From the NCBI GenBank assembly GCA_900542055.1, contig UQMA01000016.1, positions 1 to 31,105 on the forward strand: a stretch of DNA of 31,105 bases, given 5' to 3'. Below are positions 1 to 8,187 of this stretch, in pieces. The notes under the pieces were generated by a model that searched no databases, was not told the DNA's origin, and was given only the letters and a program-made list of their open reading frames with translations. This DNA is from an uncultured Azospirillum sp. (lineage in GTDB: Bacteria; Pseudomonadota; Alphaproteobacteria; RF32; CAG-239). The number at the start of each line of letters is the position of its first letter. The stretch's first letter is position 1. The translations under genes were made by a program, and so were the position numbers.

Positions 1-32
1 TAAAAATATATTTATATAATATAAATATCCGT

Positions 33-656
33 ATGGAAAAATTTTGTAAGACATATAATGTTTCACGTGAAACATATTCAAAACTTGAACTTTACTGCCA
101 ATCATTAAAAGAATGGCAACAAAAGTTTAATTTGGTTAGTAATTCATCAATAGACAATGTGTGGGTAAGACATTTTGAAGATTCGGCTCAATTGTTTGAG
201 TTTATACCTAAAAGGGCAAAAACATTGCTTGATATGGGAAGCGGTGCAGGTTTTCCGGGAATGGTTATCTCTATTATGGCAAGAGCTGAAACACCGTATT
301 TAAAAGTGACTCTTGCTGAGAGTATTGGTAAGAAAACACTGTATTTAAAATATGTTAATGATTTAACAGAAGCTAATGCTGAAATCTTAAATTTAAGAGT
401 TGAAAAAATAGACGGTAGAAAATTTGATGTTATAACGTCACGAGCAATGACATCTTTAAGTGATTTACTTAGATACGCCTATCCGTTGCTTGCAAAACAG
501 GGAGTATGTATTTTTCCTAAAGGTAAATCTGCTGATGAAGAAATTTTGAATGCAAAAAAAATCTGGAATTTTGATTGTGAAAAAATAACAAGCAAAACTT
601 CGGAAGACGGTAAAATTTTAATTATTTCTAATCTTAGAAAAAAGGGGAATAAATAA
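33..656 (+). CDS. rsmG: 16S rRNA (guanine-N7) methyltransferase RsmG (GidB)
   Basis: The protein has 207 residues, the usual length for RsmG, which uses S-adenosylmethionine to methylate N7 of G527 (E. coli numbering) in 16S rRNA. The SAM-binding loop LLDMGSGAGFPG is near residues 66-77, and the downstream VITSRAMTSLSDLL stretch is typical of the family. The 5' end of the gene carries a perfect parS palindrome (59-74), which is read through as residues NVSRET. The ATG at 33 has no clear Shine-Dalgarno sequence. An AT-rich stretch with a TATAAT (15-20) lies directly upstream, so translation may be leaderless or coupled to a gene outside the window (mnmG is the usual neighbour; this is inference). 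The stop codon overlaps the parA start by one base (TAATG), so rsmG-parA-parB is probably one operon. Confidence 0.95.
   Translation: MEKFCKTYNVSRETYSKLELYCQSLKEWQQKFNLVSNSSIDNVWVRHFEDSAQLFEFIPKRAKTLLDMGSGAGFPGMVISIMARAETPYLKVTLAESIGKKTLYLKYVNDLTEANAEILNLRVEKIDGRKFDVITSRAMTSLSDLLRYAYPLLAKQGVCIFPKGKSADEEILNAKKIWNFDCEKITSKTSEDGKILIISNLRKKGNK
59..74. promoter_or_regulatory. parS: parS centromere site, inside rsmG
   Basis: The 16-base perfect palindrome TGTTTCACGTGAAACA matches the parS sequence bound by chromosomal ParB. ParB would load here as a CTP-dependent sliding clamp and be acted on by ParA, and both genes follow within 1.4 kb. The site lies in frame in rsmG (codons for N-V-S-R-E-T), so it is both coding sequence and centromere. 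I saw no second copy in the window by eye. Confidence 0.93.
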
Positions 657-1435
657 TGCCTAGAATTATTGCTGTTGCCAACCGTAAAGGCGGCGTTGGG
701 AAAACAACAACAACAGTTAATGTTGCAACCGCAATGGCCGCAGCCGGAAAAAAAGTTTTAGTGATTGATTTGGATCCGCAATCAAACGCATCAACTTCTC
801 TTGGAATAGATAAACATAGCAATATGGTTTCATCTTATGAAGTTATATTAGGAGAACGCAGTTTGAATGAGGCTGTTGTTTGGACTGAAATTCCAAATTT
901 TTCAATTGTTCCTGCTTCACCCGATTTAGCCGGCGCCGAAATAGAGCTTATCGACAAAGACAGACGTGAATTTGCTCTTAAAGATGCTTTGAATAAGACT
1001 GTTGTTAATTATGACTATGTGTTGATAGATTGTCCGCCTTCATTAAGTTTAGTAACAATTAATGCTTTGGTTGCTGCTGATGCTGTTATAGTTCCTTTGC
1101 AATGCGAATATTTGGCGCTTGAAGGGATGACAGACTTAATCAGCAATATTAATCAAATAAAAAAACATTTTAATCCTCATTTGGAATTACAGGGAGTTGT
1201 GCTGACAATGTATGATGGCAGAAATAATCTCACACAAATGGTGGAAGAAGATGTGCGCAACTTTTTTGGAAAAAAAGTTTATCAAACCGTTATTCCGCGG
1301 AATGTGCGTGTTTCTGAAGCTCCATCACACGGAAAACCGGTTCTGTTATATGATTTCAAATGTTCCGGTTCGCAAGCATATATAAGTTTGGCTGGTGAAG
1401 TATTAAAAAGAGAGAAGGAATTGTTAGCATGTTAG
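656..1435 (+). CDS. parA: Chromosome partitioning ATPase ParA (Soj)
   Basis: This 259-residue ParA/MinD-family ATPase binds the nucleoid as an ATP dimer and moves ParB-parS complexes to segregate the origin region. The deviant Walker A motif KGGVGKTTT is at residues 11-19, DLDPQSNAST follows near residue 38, and DYVLIDCPPSLSL is the Walker B region. The protein begins directly at the ATPase core without an N-terminal helix-turn-helix, as in chromosomal ParA. Its ATG overlaps the rsmG stop by one base behind an AGGGGAA ribosome binding site. Its 3' end overlaps parB by seven bases, so the three genes are probably translationally coupled. Confidence 0.97.
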   Translation: MPRIIAVANRKGGVGKTTTTVNVATAMAAAGKKVLVIDLDPQSNASTSLGIDKHSNMVSSYEVILGERSLNEAVVWTEIPNFSIVPASPDLAGAEIELIDKDRREFALKDALNKTVVNYDYVLIDCPPSLSLVTINALVAADAVIVPLQCEYLALEGMTDLISNINQIKKHFNPHLELQGVVLTMYDGRNNLTQMVEEDVRNFFGKKVYQTVIPRNVRVSEAPSHGKPVLLYDFKCSGSQAYISLAGEVLKREKELLAC

Positions 1436-2355
1436 AAGATAATAATCATAAAAGAAAAAGTTTGGGCCGCGGTTTGGGGGCATTGTTGGGAGATGATGCT
1501 TTTTTACTCAATGATGATTTGTCCGAAAATACTTCTAAAGAAAGTAAAAACACCCCGCAAAAAATTCTCTTGTCATTATTATCGCCTAGCGTTTTTCAGC
1601 CAAGATTGGATTTTAATCAGGAAGCGCTTGATGCTTTGGCCGTTTCTATAAAAGAAAAAGGGGTTTTGCAGCCGCTTTTAGTTAGAGAAAAAAATGACGG
1701 AACTTATGAAATTATAGCCGGTGAACGCCGTTATAGAGCTGCTAAGCAAGCCGGTTTAACAGAAGTTCCTGTCATTATAAAAGATATGGCTGATAAAGAG
1801 GTTTTGGAAGTAGCGCTGGTTGAAAATTTATTGCGCGAAAATCTTTCGGCAATAGAAGAAGCCGAAGGGCTTCAAAGATTGATAGATGAATTTTCTCACA
1901 CACAAGAAGCTTTGTCTGAAATAATAGGAAAATCGCGCAGTTATATAGCCAACACTTTGCGTCTGCTTGCGCTTCCGGAAAATGTTAAACAAATGGTGCG
2001 CGATGGAAAATTAACAGCAGGACATGTAAGACCATTGATAGGTTTAGAAAACGCTTCGGAGTTAGCTGAAAAAATTATATCAAAAGGCTTGAATGTGCGT
2101 CAGGTGGAAGCCATGGTGCAAAAAAGCAAAATATTGAAACCTGAGAAAAAAGAAAAAAACAATAGTGATATTGTTGATATTGAAAAAAATTTAACACGCC
2201 GTTTGGGGTTAAAGATAAAAATTTCCGCCGCCAAAAACGGTGGAGGAAAAGTTGTTTTAAACTATTCGGATTTAGCGGAATTGGATAAAATTATAGATAT
2301 TTTAGGACAAAAAGAAAATTCGCAAAAATTCAGCATTGAAGAAAATGTCGACTGA
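1429..2355 (+). CDS. parB: Chromosome partitioning protein ParB (Spo0J)
   Basis: ParB is the 308-residue parS-binding CTPase clamp. The N-terminal SLGRGLGALLGD motif (residues 11-22) is the usual ParA-stimulating start. The CTP-binding boxes GERRYRAA (98-105) and ENLLRENLSAIEEA (132-145) are intact. A helix-turn-helix spans about 158-181 (ALSEIIGKSRSYIANTLRLL), and a C-terminal dimerisation domain follows a Lys/Glu-rich linker near 205-225. The gene overlaps the parA end by seven bases. The cognate parS is 1.4 kb upstream inside rsmG. No clear terminator follows. Confidence 0.97.
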   Translation: MLEDNNHKRKSLGRGLGALLGDDAFLLNDDLSENTSKESKNTPQKILLSLLSPSVFQPRLDFNQEALDALAVSIKEKGVLQPLLVREKNDGTYEIIAGERRYRAAKQAGLTEVPVIIKDMADKEVLEVALVENLLRENLSAIEEAEGLQRLIDEFSHTQEALSEIIGKSRSYIANTLRLLALPENVKQMVRDGKLTAGHVRPLIGLENASELAEKIISKGLNVRQVEAMVQKSKILKPEKKEKNNSDIVDIEKNLTRRLGLKIKISAAKNGGGKVVLNYSDLAELDKIIDILGQKENSQKFSIEENVD

Positions 2356-2439
2356 TTTTTATTGCAATTAAGTAACCATATATTTACTGTCGATAGATAA
2401 AATATTGATATTAAATATGACCAAGTAAAGGAAACGCCA

Positions 2440-3525
2440 ATGTTGTTTTTGAAAAAGCTTTTTCTGGGGATTACTGCTTTAGTGCTTATTTTTGCCGGAG
2501 GCAGCGGAACGCAAAGCAGTAGTATTTTATTGCAGGGAGGCGGCTTTATAGGGCTTATTGCAGGGCTTGTCGTTCTTTATATTTTCGGAAAGCTTGTTTG
2601 GCGTGCGATGGGATGTTTGCCTTCTTTGTTGATTATTGCAGGAATATTGGGATTTATTCTTTACGCAATAGGCGCTTTTAACGGCGGCGTGCAAAATGTT
2701 ATTCCTAACTTGCAAAAATTTATAGGTACAAAAACTTCAACGGCAAATGGTGCCGAAAGACAAAGTTCTGCTTTGATGTTAAATGATGAAGATGAGGTTA
2801 AAGTTGCAACTTTGGGAGAAAATTTCGGTGATATAAATATACCTGAAACAAATAATGCAGCGCCATTAATCGAAACTGAAAGAAGTATGGAAAACGATAT
2901 TTCAGAACAATCACAATCTTCCGCGCCGGTGCAACCAAACAGAGTTCCTGAAAAACAATCATCAGAAGGCGGAATAATGGGATTTATGAACAGCCTTCTA
3001 GGGAGCGATAAAACAACTGTATCGCAGCCGAGTAATTTTAATCCCAATGATTATCCTGCTGTATATGGTGAAGTTCAGGTTGTTAGCGGAGATACTTTGC
3101 TAATGAGAAATCACTATATAAGGCTTTTTGGAATAGATGCTCCTGAAATAAAACAAACCTGTGCAAATGCACGCGGCAGATCTTATGCTTGCGGGCGTGA
3201 AGCTGCCCGTTGGCTGCAGGGGTGGATTCAGGACAATGAAATTGAATGCCATGTTTTGAAACAAGATTCTAAAGGAAATGTTGTTGCCACCTGTTCTTAT
3301 GGACAATATGATTTAGGCGCGGCTTTGGTTTCAGCTGGATGGGCTGTTGTGCTGCCTGAGAATACAATATATAAACCTTATGAAATGCAAGCGCAGAAAG
3401 CCAAACGCGGCATGTGGCAGGGGCAATTTTATAAACCGTGGGATTGGCGTGAAATTCAATCTAAAAAGCCCAAAATAAAAATTATCAAACCAAAAACTAA
3501 AAAAATGCTTTGGGATTATATGTAA
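2440..3525 (+). CDS. Membrane-anchored thermonuclease-fold (SNase) protein
   Basis: The protein has 361 residues. The N-terminal 80 residues hold about three hydrophobic segments (6-20, 34-52, 60-80). A polar, low-complexity linker follows (about 81-203), then a staphylococcal-nuclease (SNase/TNase) domain at about 204-337, ending in the alphaproteobacterial-style GMWQGQFYKPWDWR. Compared with S. aureus nuclease, Arg35, Asp40 and Glu43 are kept (R228, D233 and E236 in IRLFGIDAPE). The position of catalytic Arg87 (YGR) reads KGN (N280), so nuclease activity may be reduced or lost; this alignment was done by eye. The tail is Lys-rich. The membrane anchor would place the domain at the cell surface or in the periplasm, but topology is inferred. 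The gene follows parB after 84 bases and has an AAGGAAA ribosome binding site. Confidence 0.8.
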   Translation: MLFLKKLFLGITALVLIFAGGSGTQSSSILLQGGGFIGLIAGLVVLYIFGKLVWRAMGCLPSLLIIAGILGFILYAIGAFNGGVQNVIPNLQKFIGTKTSTANGAERQSSALMLNDEDEVKVATLGENFGDINIPETNNAAPLIETERSMENDISEQSQSSAPVQPNRVPEKQSSEGGIMGFMNSLLGSDKTTVSQPSNFNPNDYPAVYGEVQVVSGDTLLMRNHYIRLFGIDAPEIKQTCANARGRSYACGREAARWLQGWIQDNEIECHVLKQDSKGNVVATCSYGQYDLGAALVSAGWAVVLPENTIYKPYEMQAQKAKRGMWQGQFYKPWDWREIQSKKPKIKIIKPKTKKMLWDYM

Positions 3526-3534
3526 GGGGTAAAA

Positions 3535-3984
3535 ATGGAATTTATCTGCGCTAATGAAAGTGAAACAATCAAACTTGGTCAAAAATTAGCCGATTTTGCG
3601 CAATGCGGAGACACTTTTGCTTTGTACGGCACGCTTGGTATGGGAAAAAGTGTGCTTGCCAGAGCTTTTGTTCAAAAATTGACTAATGCAACAGAAGTTC
3701 CAAGTCCTACTTTTACTTTGGTTCAATGCTATGAAGCTGCTGACTTTGATATATACCACTTTGATTTATACAGAATAAAATCGCCGGAAGAAGTTTTTGA
3801 ACTAGGAATGGAAGAAGCTGTTTATCAGGGAGTATGTTTGATTGAATGGCCTGAAAAAATGGGTGCCTATTTACCTAAAAATATATTTAAAATCGAAATA
3901 GAAAATTTTGGAACAGGCCGCAAAATAACCATAAACAGCAGCGATGAACAAAAACAAAGAAGGTTGACTGCGCTTGAATGCTAA
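3535..3984 (+). CDS. tsaE: tRNA threonylcarbamoyladenosine biosynthesis ATPase TsaE
   Basis: This 149-residue P-loop ATPase works with TsaB and TsaD to make the t6A37 modification of ANN-decoding tRNAs. The Walker A motif GTLGMGKS is at residues 32-39. The family motifs VPSPTFTLV and IYHFDLYRI follow, and LIEWPEKM is near residue 102. Length is normal. AAGGGG precedes the ATG at good spacing. The last 11 bases overlap hprK, suggesting translational coupling. The partners tsaB and tsaD are not in this window. Confidence 0.95.
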   Translation: MEFICANESETIKLGQKLADFAQCGDTFALYGTLGMGKSVLARAFVQKLTNATEVPSPTFTLVQCYEAADFDIYHFDLYRIKSPEEVFELGMEEAVYQGVCLIEWPEKMGAYLPKNIFKIEIENFGTGRKITINSSDEQKQRRLTALEC

Positions 3985-4399
3985 AAATATACATGCAACA
4001 GCTGTTGCTATTGAAAAAAAAGCCGTTCTTATCTTAGGAAAATCCGGAGCAGGAAAGTCTGATTTGGCTTTCAGATTAATTATGGATAAAAATGCCGAAT
4101 TAATAGCAGACGATAGGGTCGATATTGAAAATGTGAACGGTGTTTTAAAAGCTGCTTGCCCTAAAAATATTCAAGGGCTGCTTGAAGTGAGGGGAATAGG
4201 TGTTTGTAAATTTCCTTTTATTGAATCTGCCGAAGTGTTAATAGCGGTGCAGTTGGTTGAAAATCCGGATAAAATTGAACGATTGCCGGAAAAAGAAACA
4301 ATAGAGTTCTTAAATGTAAAAATTCCGCTTTTAAAACTTTATCCTTTTGAAGCCTCTGCTTCTGATAAAATTATACTTGCTTGTTACCAAAATAGATAG
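3974..4399 (+). CDS. hprK: HPr kinase/phosphorylase, short alphaproteobacterial form
   Basis: The 141-residue protein matches the short alphaproteobacterial HprK, which consists only of the catalytic domain of the longer Gram-positive enzyme. It phosphorylates HPr on a regulatory serine and removes that phosphate. Visible motifs are the P-loop GKSGAGKS (about 22-29), LIADDRV (about 43-49) and the HprK signature LEVRGIGV. The best start is a TTG at 3974, inside the tsaE end; the nearby ATG at 3978 is out of frame. The likely substrate, HPr (21789-22058), carries the matching serine but lies 17 kb away, and not in one operon as in many relatives. Confidence 0.93.
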   Translation: MNAKNIHATAVAIEKKAVLILGKSGAGKSDLAFRLIMDKNAELIADDRVDIENVNGVLKAACPKNIQGLLEVRGIGVCKFPFIESAEVLIAVQLVENPDKIERLPEKETIEFLNVKIPLLKLYPFEASASDKIILACYQNR

Positions 4400-4462
4400 A
4401 TTTTCTTGCTTTTTATAAAGCCTTATCTTATGATTTGCTATCATTTACAGGGAATTTGTCTT

Positions 4463-5254
4463 ATGTTTAAAAAATATATTGAAAATTTTTTACGCGCACT
4501 CGGTAAACCTTTGATTGGTTTTATATCCAGATTGGGAGAATTATCCTTATTTATTACCCGCGCATTATATAACTGTTTTACACCGCCTTTTTATCCAAAG
4601 CTTTTATTAAGACAAATGGTGAATATTGGGTTTTATTCATTGCCGGTTGTAGCTTTGACGACAGTTTTTGCCGGTATGGTTATAGCTTTGCAAACAAATG
4701 CCGGCTTTTCAAGTTATGGTGCCGAAAGCGCTGTTGCTTCAGTGGTTTTAATTGCTGTCACGCGAGAATTGGCGCCGGTTTTTTCAGGATTGATGGTTGC
4801 CGGAAGAATAGGGGCGGCTATGGCTGCCGAAATAGGAACAATGCGTGTTACTGAACAAATAGATGCCTTGTCCACTTTGTCGACAAATCCTTATAAGTAT
4901 TTGGTAGCTCCACGTTTGTTGGCGGGAATTATCGTTTTGCCTCTGTTAGTTTTGATAGGAGATATAATAGGTATATTCGGCGGTTATACGGTTGCTATAT
5001 ATCAATTGGACTATAACCCTGCTAATTATATCAACACGACAATTAATGAACTTCAGACGATTGATGTTGTTACCGGTTTGATAAAAGGAGCTGTTTTTGG
5101 ATTTATCATCGCTCTTATGGGCTGTTACAATGGTTACAAATCAAAAGGCGGCGCCCAAGGTGTCGGTGAAGCTACTACTAATGCAGTTGTGACTTCTTCA
5201 ATTTTGATTTTGATATGCAACTATATTATCACCGGCATGATTTTTACTAAGTAG
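4463..5254 (+). CDS. mlaE: MlaE-type ABC permease (phospholipid transport)
   Basis: This is an MlaE-family permease that, with an MlaF ATPase, moves phospholipids between inner and outer membrane. I chose the ATG at 4463 (263 residues), which follows an AGGGA ribosome binding site; an upstream in-frame TTG start at 4406 would add an unlikely 19 residues. Family features are the long hydrophobic segments and the conserved TRELAPVFSGLMVAGRIGAA stretch, followed by EIGTMRVTEQIDALSTL, which forms the ATPase-contacting loop. mlaF follows nine bases later. The usual mlaD (MCE protein), mlaC and mlaB are absent from the window, so the rest of the transporter must be encoded elsewhere. Confidence 0.92.
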   Translation: MFKKYIENFLRALGKPLIGFISRLGELSLFITRALYNCFTPPFYPKLLLRQMVNIGFYSLPVVALTTVFAGMVIALQTNAGFSSYGAESAVASVVLIAVTRELAPVFSGLMVAGRIGAAMAAEIGTMRVTEQIDALSTLSTNPYKYLVAPRLLAGIIVLPLLVLIGDIIGIFGGYTVAIYQLDYNPANYINTTINELQTIDVVTGLIKGAVFGFIIALMGCYNGYKSKGGAQGVGEATTNAVVTSSILILICNYIITGMIFTK

Positions 5255-5263
5255 GAGTCTCAA

Positions 5264-6034
5264 ATGAACACGGCATCAAATAAAATAAGTATAAGAAATC
5301 TACATAAAGCTTTCGGTCATAAAATTGTGCTCAATGGAGTTGATCTTGATATTGCCGAAGGTGAATCTTTGGTGGTTATTGGCGGTTCAGGAACCGGTAA
5401 ATCTGTTTTGATAAAATGTATTCAAGGGCTGATAGTTCCTGATGAAGGCTCTATTGAAGTTAATGGCAAAGAAACGGTTGGTGTTGATCGTAAAAAAGCT
5501 GAAAAAATGTATTCTAAAATGGGTATGCTTTTTCAAGGCGGAGCTCTTTTTGACAGTTTGACTGTTTGGGAAAATGTTGCTTTCGGATTGCTTGAAAATG
5601 AACATATGCCGCGTAAACAAGCAAAAGAAGAGGCTGTAAAATATTTGCATCAAGTTGGTTTGGGAGCTGATATCGCCGATTTGTCGCCTTCCGAACTTTC
5701 GGGAGGAATGCAAAAACGCGTTGGTTTGGCGCGTGCCATAGCTACTCACCCCGAAATTATATTTTTTGATGAACCGACAACCGGTTTGGATCCAATTATG
5801 GCAGATGTTATCAATGATTTAATAATTGATTCTGTTAAAAAAATTGGAGCCAGCGCTCTGACTATTACACACGATATGGCTTCTGCCAGAAAAATAGCCG
5901 ACAGAATTGCTATGCTTTATCATGGAAAAATAATATGGCAGGGAACAGTTGAAGAATTGGATAAAACAGACAATCCCTATGTTCTTCAATTTGTTCATGG
6001 CAGTTCTCAAGGTCCGATAAAAGTTGAGCTTTAG
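5264..6034 (+). CDS. mlaF: MlaF-type ABC ATPase (phospholipid transport)
   Basis: This 256-residue ABC ATPase is the partner of the MlaE permease just upstream. Visible motifs are Walker A GGSGTGKS (about 39-46), Q-loop MLFQGGALFDSLTVWENV, ABC signature LSGGMQKRVGLARA, Walker B IIFFDEPTTGLDP and H-loop LTITHDM. The GGALFDSLTVWENV region and the GLDPI D-loop are typical of the Mla/Ttg2A subfamily. The ribosome binding site is TAGGAG, seven bases before the ATG. radA follows after 11 bases, so transcription is probably continuous. Confidence 0.93.
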   Translation: MNTASNKISIRNLHKAFGHKIVLNGVDLDIAEGESLVVIGGSGTGKSVLIKCIQGLIVPDEGSIEVNGKETVGVDRKKAEKMYSKMGMLFQGGALFDSLTVWENVAFGLLENEHMPRKQAKEEAVKYLHQVGLGADIADLSPSELSGGMQKRVGLARAIATHPEIIFFDEPTTGLDPIMADVINDLIIDSVKKIGASALTITHDMASARKIADRIAMLYHGKIIWQGTVEELDKTDNPYVLQFVHGSSQGPIKVEL

Positions 6035-6045
6035 CAGGAGGCAAA

Positions 6046-7419
6046 ATGGGCAAAAAATCGTCAATACAATACATTTGCCAAAATTGCGGTTCCGTATACC
6101 CTAAATGGCAGGGAAAATGCGATGCCTGCGGTGAATGGAATACTATTATTGAAGAACAAACAGCTGGGGAAGGCTTTTCAAATTTTGACCAAAAACACAA
6201 GGGAAGGCAGATAGAATTTTTTTCATTGAACGGCAGTTCGCAACTTGTTGAACGTATAACGACAGGTATTAAAGAGTTAGACAGAGTAAGCGGCGGCGGT
6301 TTGGTTCCGGGGTCGGTTATTTTGGTAGGTGGCGACCCTGGGATAGGAAAATCAACCTTGCTTTTACAGGCCTGCGCAAGCATAGCAAATCTTCCGACAA
6401 AACCGGAATGTTACTACGTTTCCGGAGAGGAAGCCTTGGATCAAGTCAGAATACGCGCCAAAAGGCTTGGTCTGGAACAATCTCCTGTTAAATTGGCATC
6501 TGCAACTGATGTAAAAGATATTATTGCCACGCTTGAAAAAACAAATGCCAGTGTTGTTGTTATAGATTCTATCCAAACTATGTATTTGGAAGAAGCCGAA
6601 TCAACTCCAGGAAGTGTTTCACAAGTGAGAGCTTGCGCTTATGAGCTGATAAAACTGGCTAAGAAAAAAGGTTTTGTGTTATTTTTAGTCGGCCATGTCA
6701 CCAAACAGGGCTCAATAGCCGGTCCGCGCGTTTTGGAACACATGGTTGATACAGTGTTATATTTTGAAGGCGAACGAGGACACCAGTTTCGAATTTTGCG
6801 TGCAGTAAAAAACCGCTATGGAGCGACAGACGAAATAGGTGTTTTTGAAATGCAGGATAAAGGTCTGGTAGAAGTAGAAAATCCTTCGGCGCTGTTTTTA
6901 GCGGAAAGACAGGGAAATATTTCGGGGTCGTGTGTTTTTGCCGGAATAGAGGGTTCAAGGCCTGTCTTGGTTGAAATACAAGCTTTAGTCAGTCAGACAG
7001 GGTATGCCAGCCCAAAACGTGCTGTTGTCGGGTGGGATTCAGGAAGGCTGTCTATGGTTTTAGCTGTACTTGAGGCTAGAGGCGGCTTAAATTTAAGCAG
7101 TCAGGACGTTTATTTAAACATTGCCGGCGGGCTGAAAATTTCGGAACCTGCTGCCGATTTAGCTGTTGCTATGGCAATAGTATCATCTTTAACAAATCGT
7201 CCTTTGCCGGCGGATATGGTTATTTTTGGCGAAATAGGGCTTTCCGGTGAAATAAGGGCGGTCAGTCAGCCTAATTTACGCCTAAAAGAAGCTTGCAAAC
7301 TTGGTTTTAAGAGTGCTATTGTTCCTTCGCAATATAACAAAGGAAAAAAACTTTCGTCAACAGACATAGCTTTGCATGAGATAGGCAATGTTCAAAAATT
7401 GATTAATTGGTTTAATTAG
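6046..7419 (+). CDS. radA: DNA repair protein RadA (Sms)
   Basis: RadA is a RecA-like, DnaB-related helicase that drives branch migration in homologous recombination. The 457-residue protein has the four-cysteine zinc finger (C11, C14, C25, C28), a Walker A GGDPGIGKST near residue 95, the RadA motif as KNRYG (usually KNRFG), and a C-terminal Lon-protease-like domain (GGLKISEPAADLAVAMA). Length is normal. A strong AGGAGG ribosome binding site precedes the ATG. In alphaproteobacteria radA is often followed by cvpA, as here. Confidence 0.96.
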   Translation: MGKKSSIQYICQNCGSVYPKWQGKCDACGEWNTIIEEQTAGEGFSNFDQKHKGRQIEFFSLNGSSQLVERITTGIKELDRVSGGGLVPGSVILVGGDPGIGKSTLLLQACASIANLPTKPECYYVSGEEALDQVRIRAKRLGLEQSPVKLASATDVKDIIATLEKTNASVVVIDSIQTMYLEEAESTPGSVSQVRACAYELIKLAKKKGFVLFLVGHVTKQGSIAGPRVLEHMVDTVLYFEGERGHQFRILRAVKNRYGATDEIGVFEMQDKGLVEVENPSALFLAERQGNISGSCVFAGIEGSRPVLVEIQALVSQTGYASPKRAVVGWDSGRLSMVLAVLEARGGLNLSSQDVYLNIAGGLKISEPAADLAVAMAIVSSLTNRPLPADMVIFGEIGLSGEIRAVSQPNLRLKEACKLGFKSAIVPSQYNKGKKLSSTDIALHEIGNVQKLINWFN

Positions 7420-7428
7420 GAAAAACAG

Positions 7429-8121
7429 ATGAATAATCTTGATATATTTATTTTGATAATAGTTCTTATTTCAGGTCTGATTGCTCTTAACCGCGGACTT
7501 ATAAAAGAAGTGCTGTCTATTATCGGTTGGATGTTATCTGTTGTGGCTATTGTTACGCTTTTGCCTATTGTTCAGCCTTTGGTGCAAAATTTTGCTCAGG
7601 GAGATACATTTTCACTTGTCGTTTCAGCTATTCTAATTTTAATCGTATTTTTCATTATATGGATAATTATAACATCACAGATAATCGATAAAATTCGTTC
7701 AAGCAAACTGAGTGCCATAGACCGCATATTGGGATTGTTTTTTGGAATAGTTCGTGCTTGGATTTTGATTATATTGTTTAATATTTTGGTAGGATGGGTT
7801 ATGACCCCTGATGAACAGCCGCAAGTGATGAAAGAGTCAAAATATTTCCAAATGGCAGGTGATTTTGCTGAACCGGTTGAAAAACTGTTGCCTAAAGACC
7901 TTATTGAGGGGGCGCAAAAAGAAAATGAAAAGAAATCTGAGGAAAAAGAACACGAAAAAGTTCTTTCTGAAGATATGGATAAACTTTTTGATAAATTGGT
8001 TCAGCCTAAAGTTGAAAGCAAAAAGAATAAAGATTCGGTTTCAAAAAACAAAAAAAATGAAGGTTATAATAAATCAGAGCAAAAAAGCTTGGATCGCTTA
8101 ATAGAAATGACTGTTGAATAA
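7429..8121 (+). CDS. cvpA: CvpA family membrane protein
   Basis: The 230-residue protein has three to four hydrophobic segments in its first 125 residues, including the family's N-terminal DIFILIIVLISGLIALNRGL and the RILGLFFGIVRAWILI stretch near residues 94-109. CvpA proteins are inner-membrane proteins linked to colicin V export and purine-linked phenotypes in E. coli; their exact activity is unsettled. The C-terminal 80 residues are a highly charged Lys/Glu tail of low complexity, probably cytoplasmic. The gene ends the first operon and is followed by a hairpin (8141-8176). The purF gene often found next is not here. Confidence 0.85.
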   Translation: MNNLDIFILIIVLISGLIALNRGLIKEVLSIIGWMLSVVAIVTLLPIVQPLVQNFAQGDTFSLVVSAILILIVFFIIWIIITSQIIDKIRSSKLSAIDRILGLFFGIVRAWILIILFNILVGWVMTPDEQPQVMKESKYFQMAGDFAEPVEKLLPKDLIEGAQKENEKKSEEKEHEKVLSEDMDKLFDKLVQPKVESKKNKDSVSKNKKNEGYNKSEQKSLDRLIEMTVE

Positions 8122-8140
8122 ATTTGCAGCATTTCGCATT

Positions 8141-8182
8141 ATTCCACGTTTTGATTTTGCTTTCAAAACGTGGAATTTACTA
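8141..8182. terminator. Intrinsic terminator between convergent cvpA and recR
   Basis: A perfect 14-bp stem (8141-8154 with 8163-8176, ATTCCACGTTTTGA and its complement) encloses an 8-base loop. It lies in the 66-base gap between the ends of cvpA (+) and recR (-). T-rich bases follow on the plus strand and A-rich bases precede it, so it may stop transcription from both sides. Confidence 0.7.
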
Positions 8183-8187
8183 TAATT

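Noticed and set aside
1..32. TATAAT at 15-20 as a promoter giving a nearly leaderless rsmG.
   Set aside because: The stretch is almost pure A/T, the -35 would be outside the window, and rsmG is usually expressed from the upstream operon.
634..822. Many open frames antisense to or out of frame with the real genes, here and throughout the window.
   Set aside because: They lie within well-supported genes, lack ribosome binding sites and recognisable domains, and are shadows of biased codon use.
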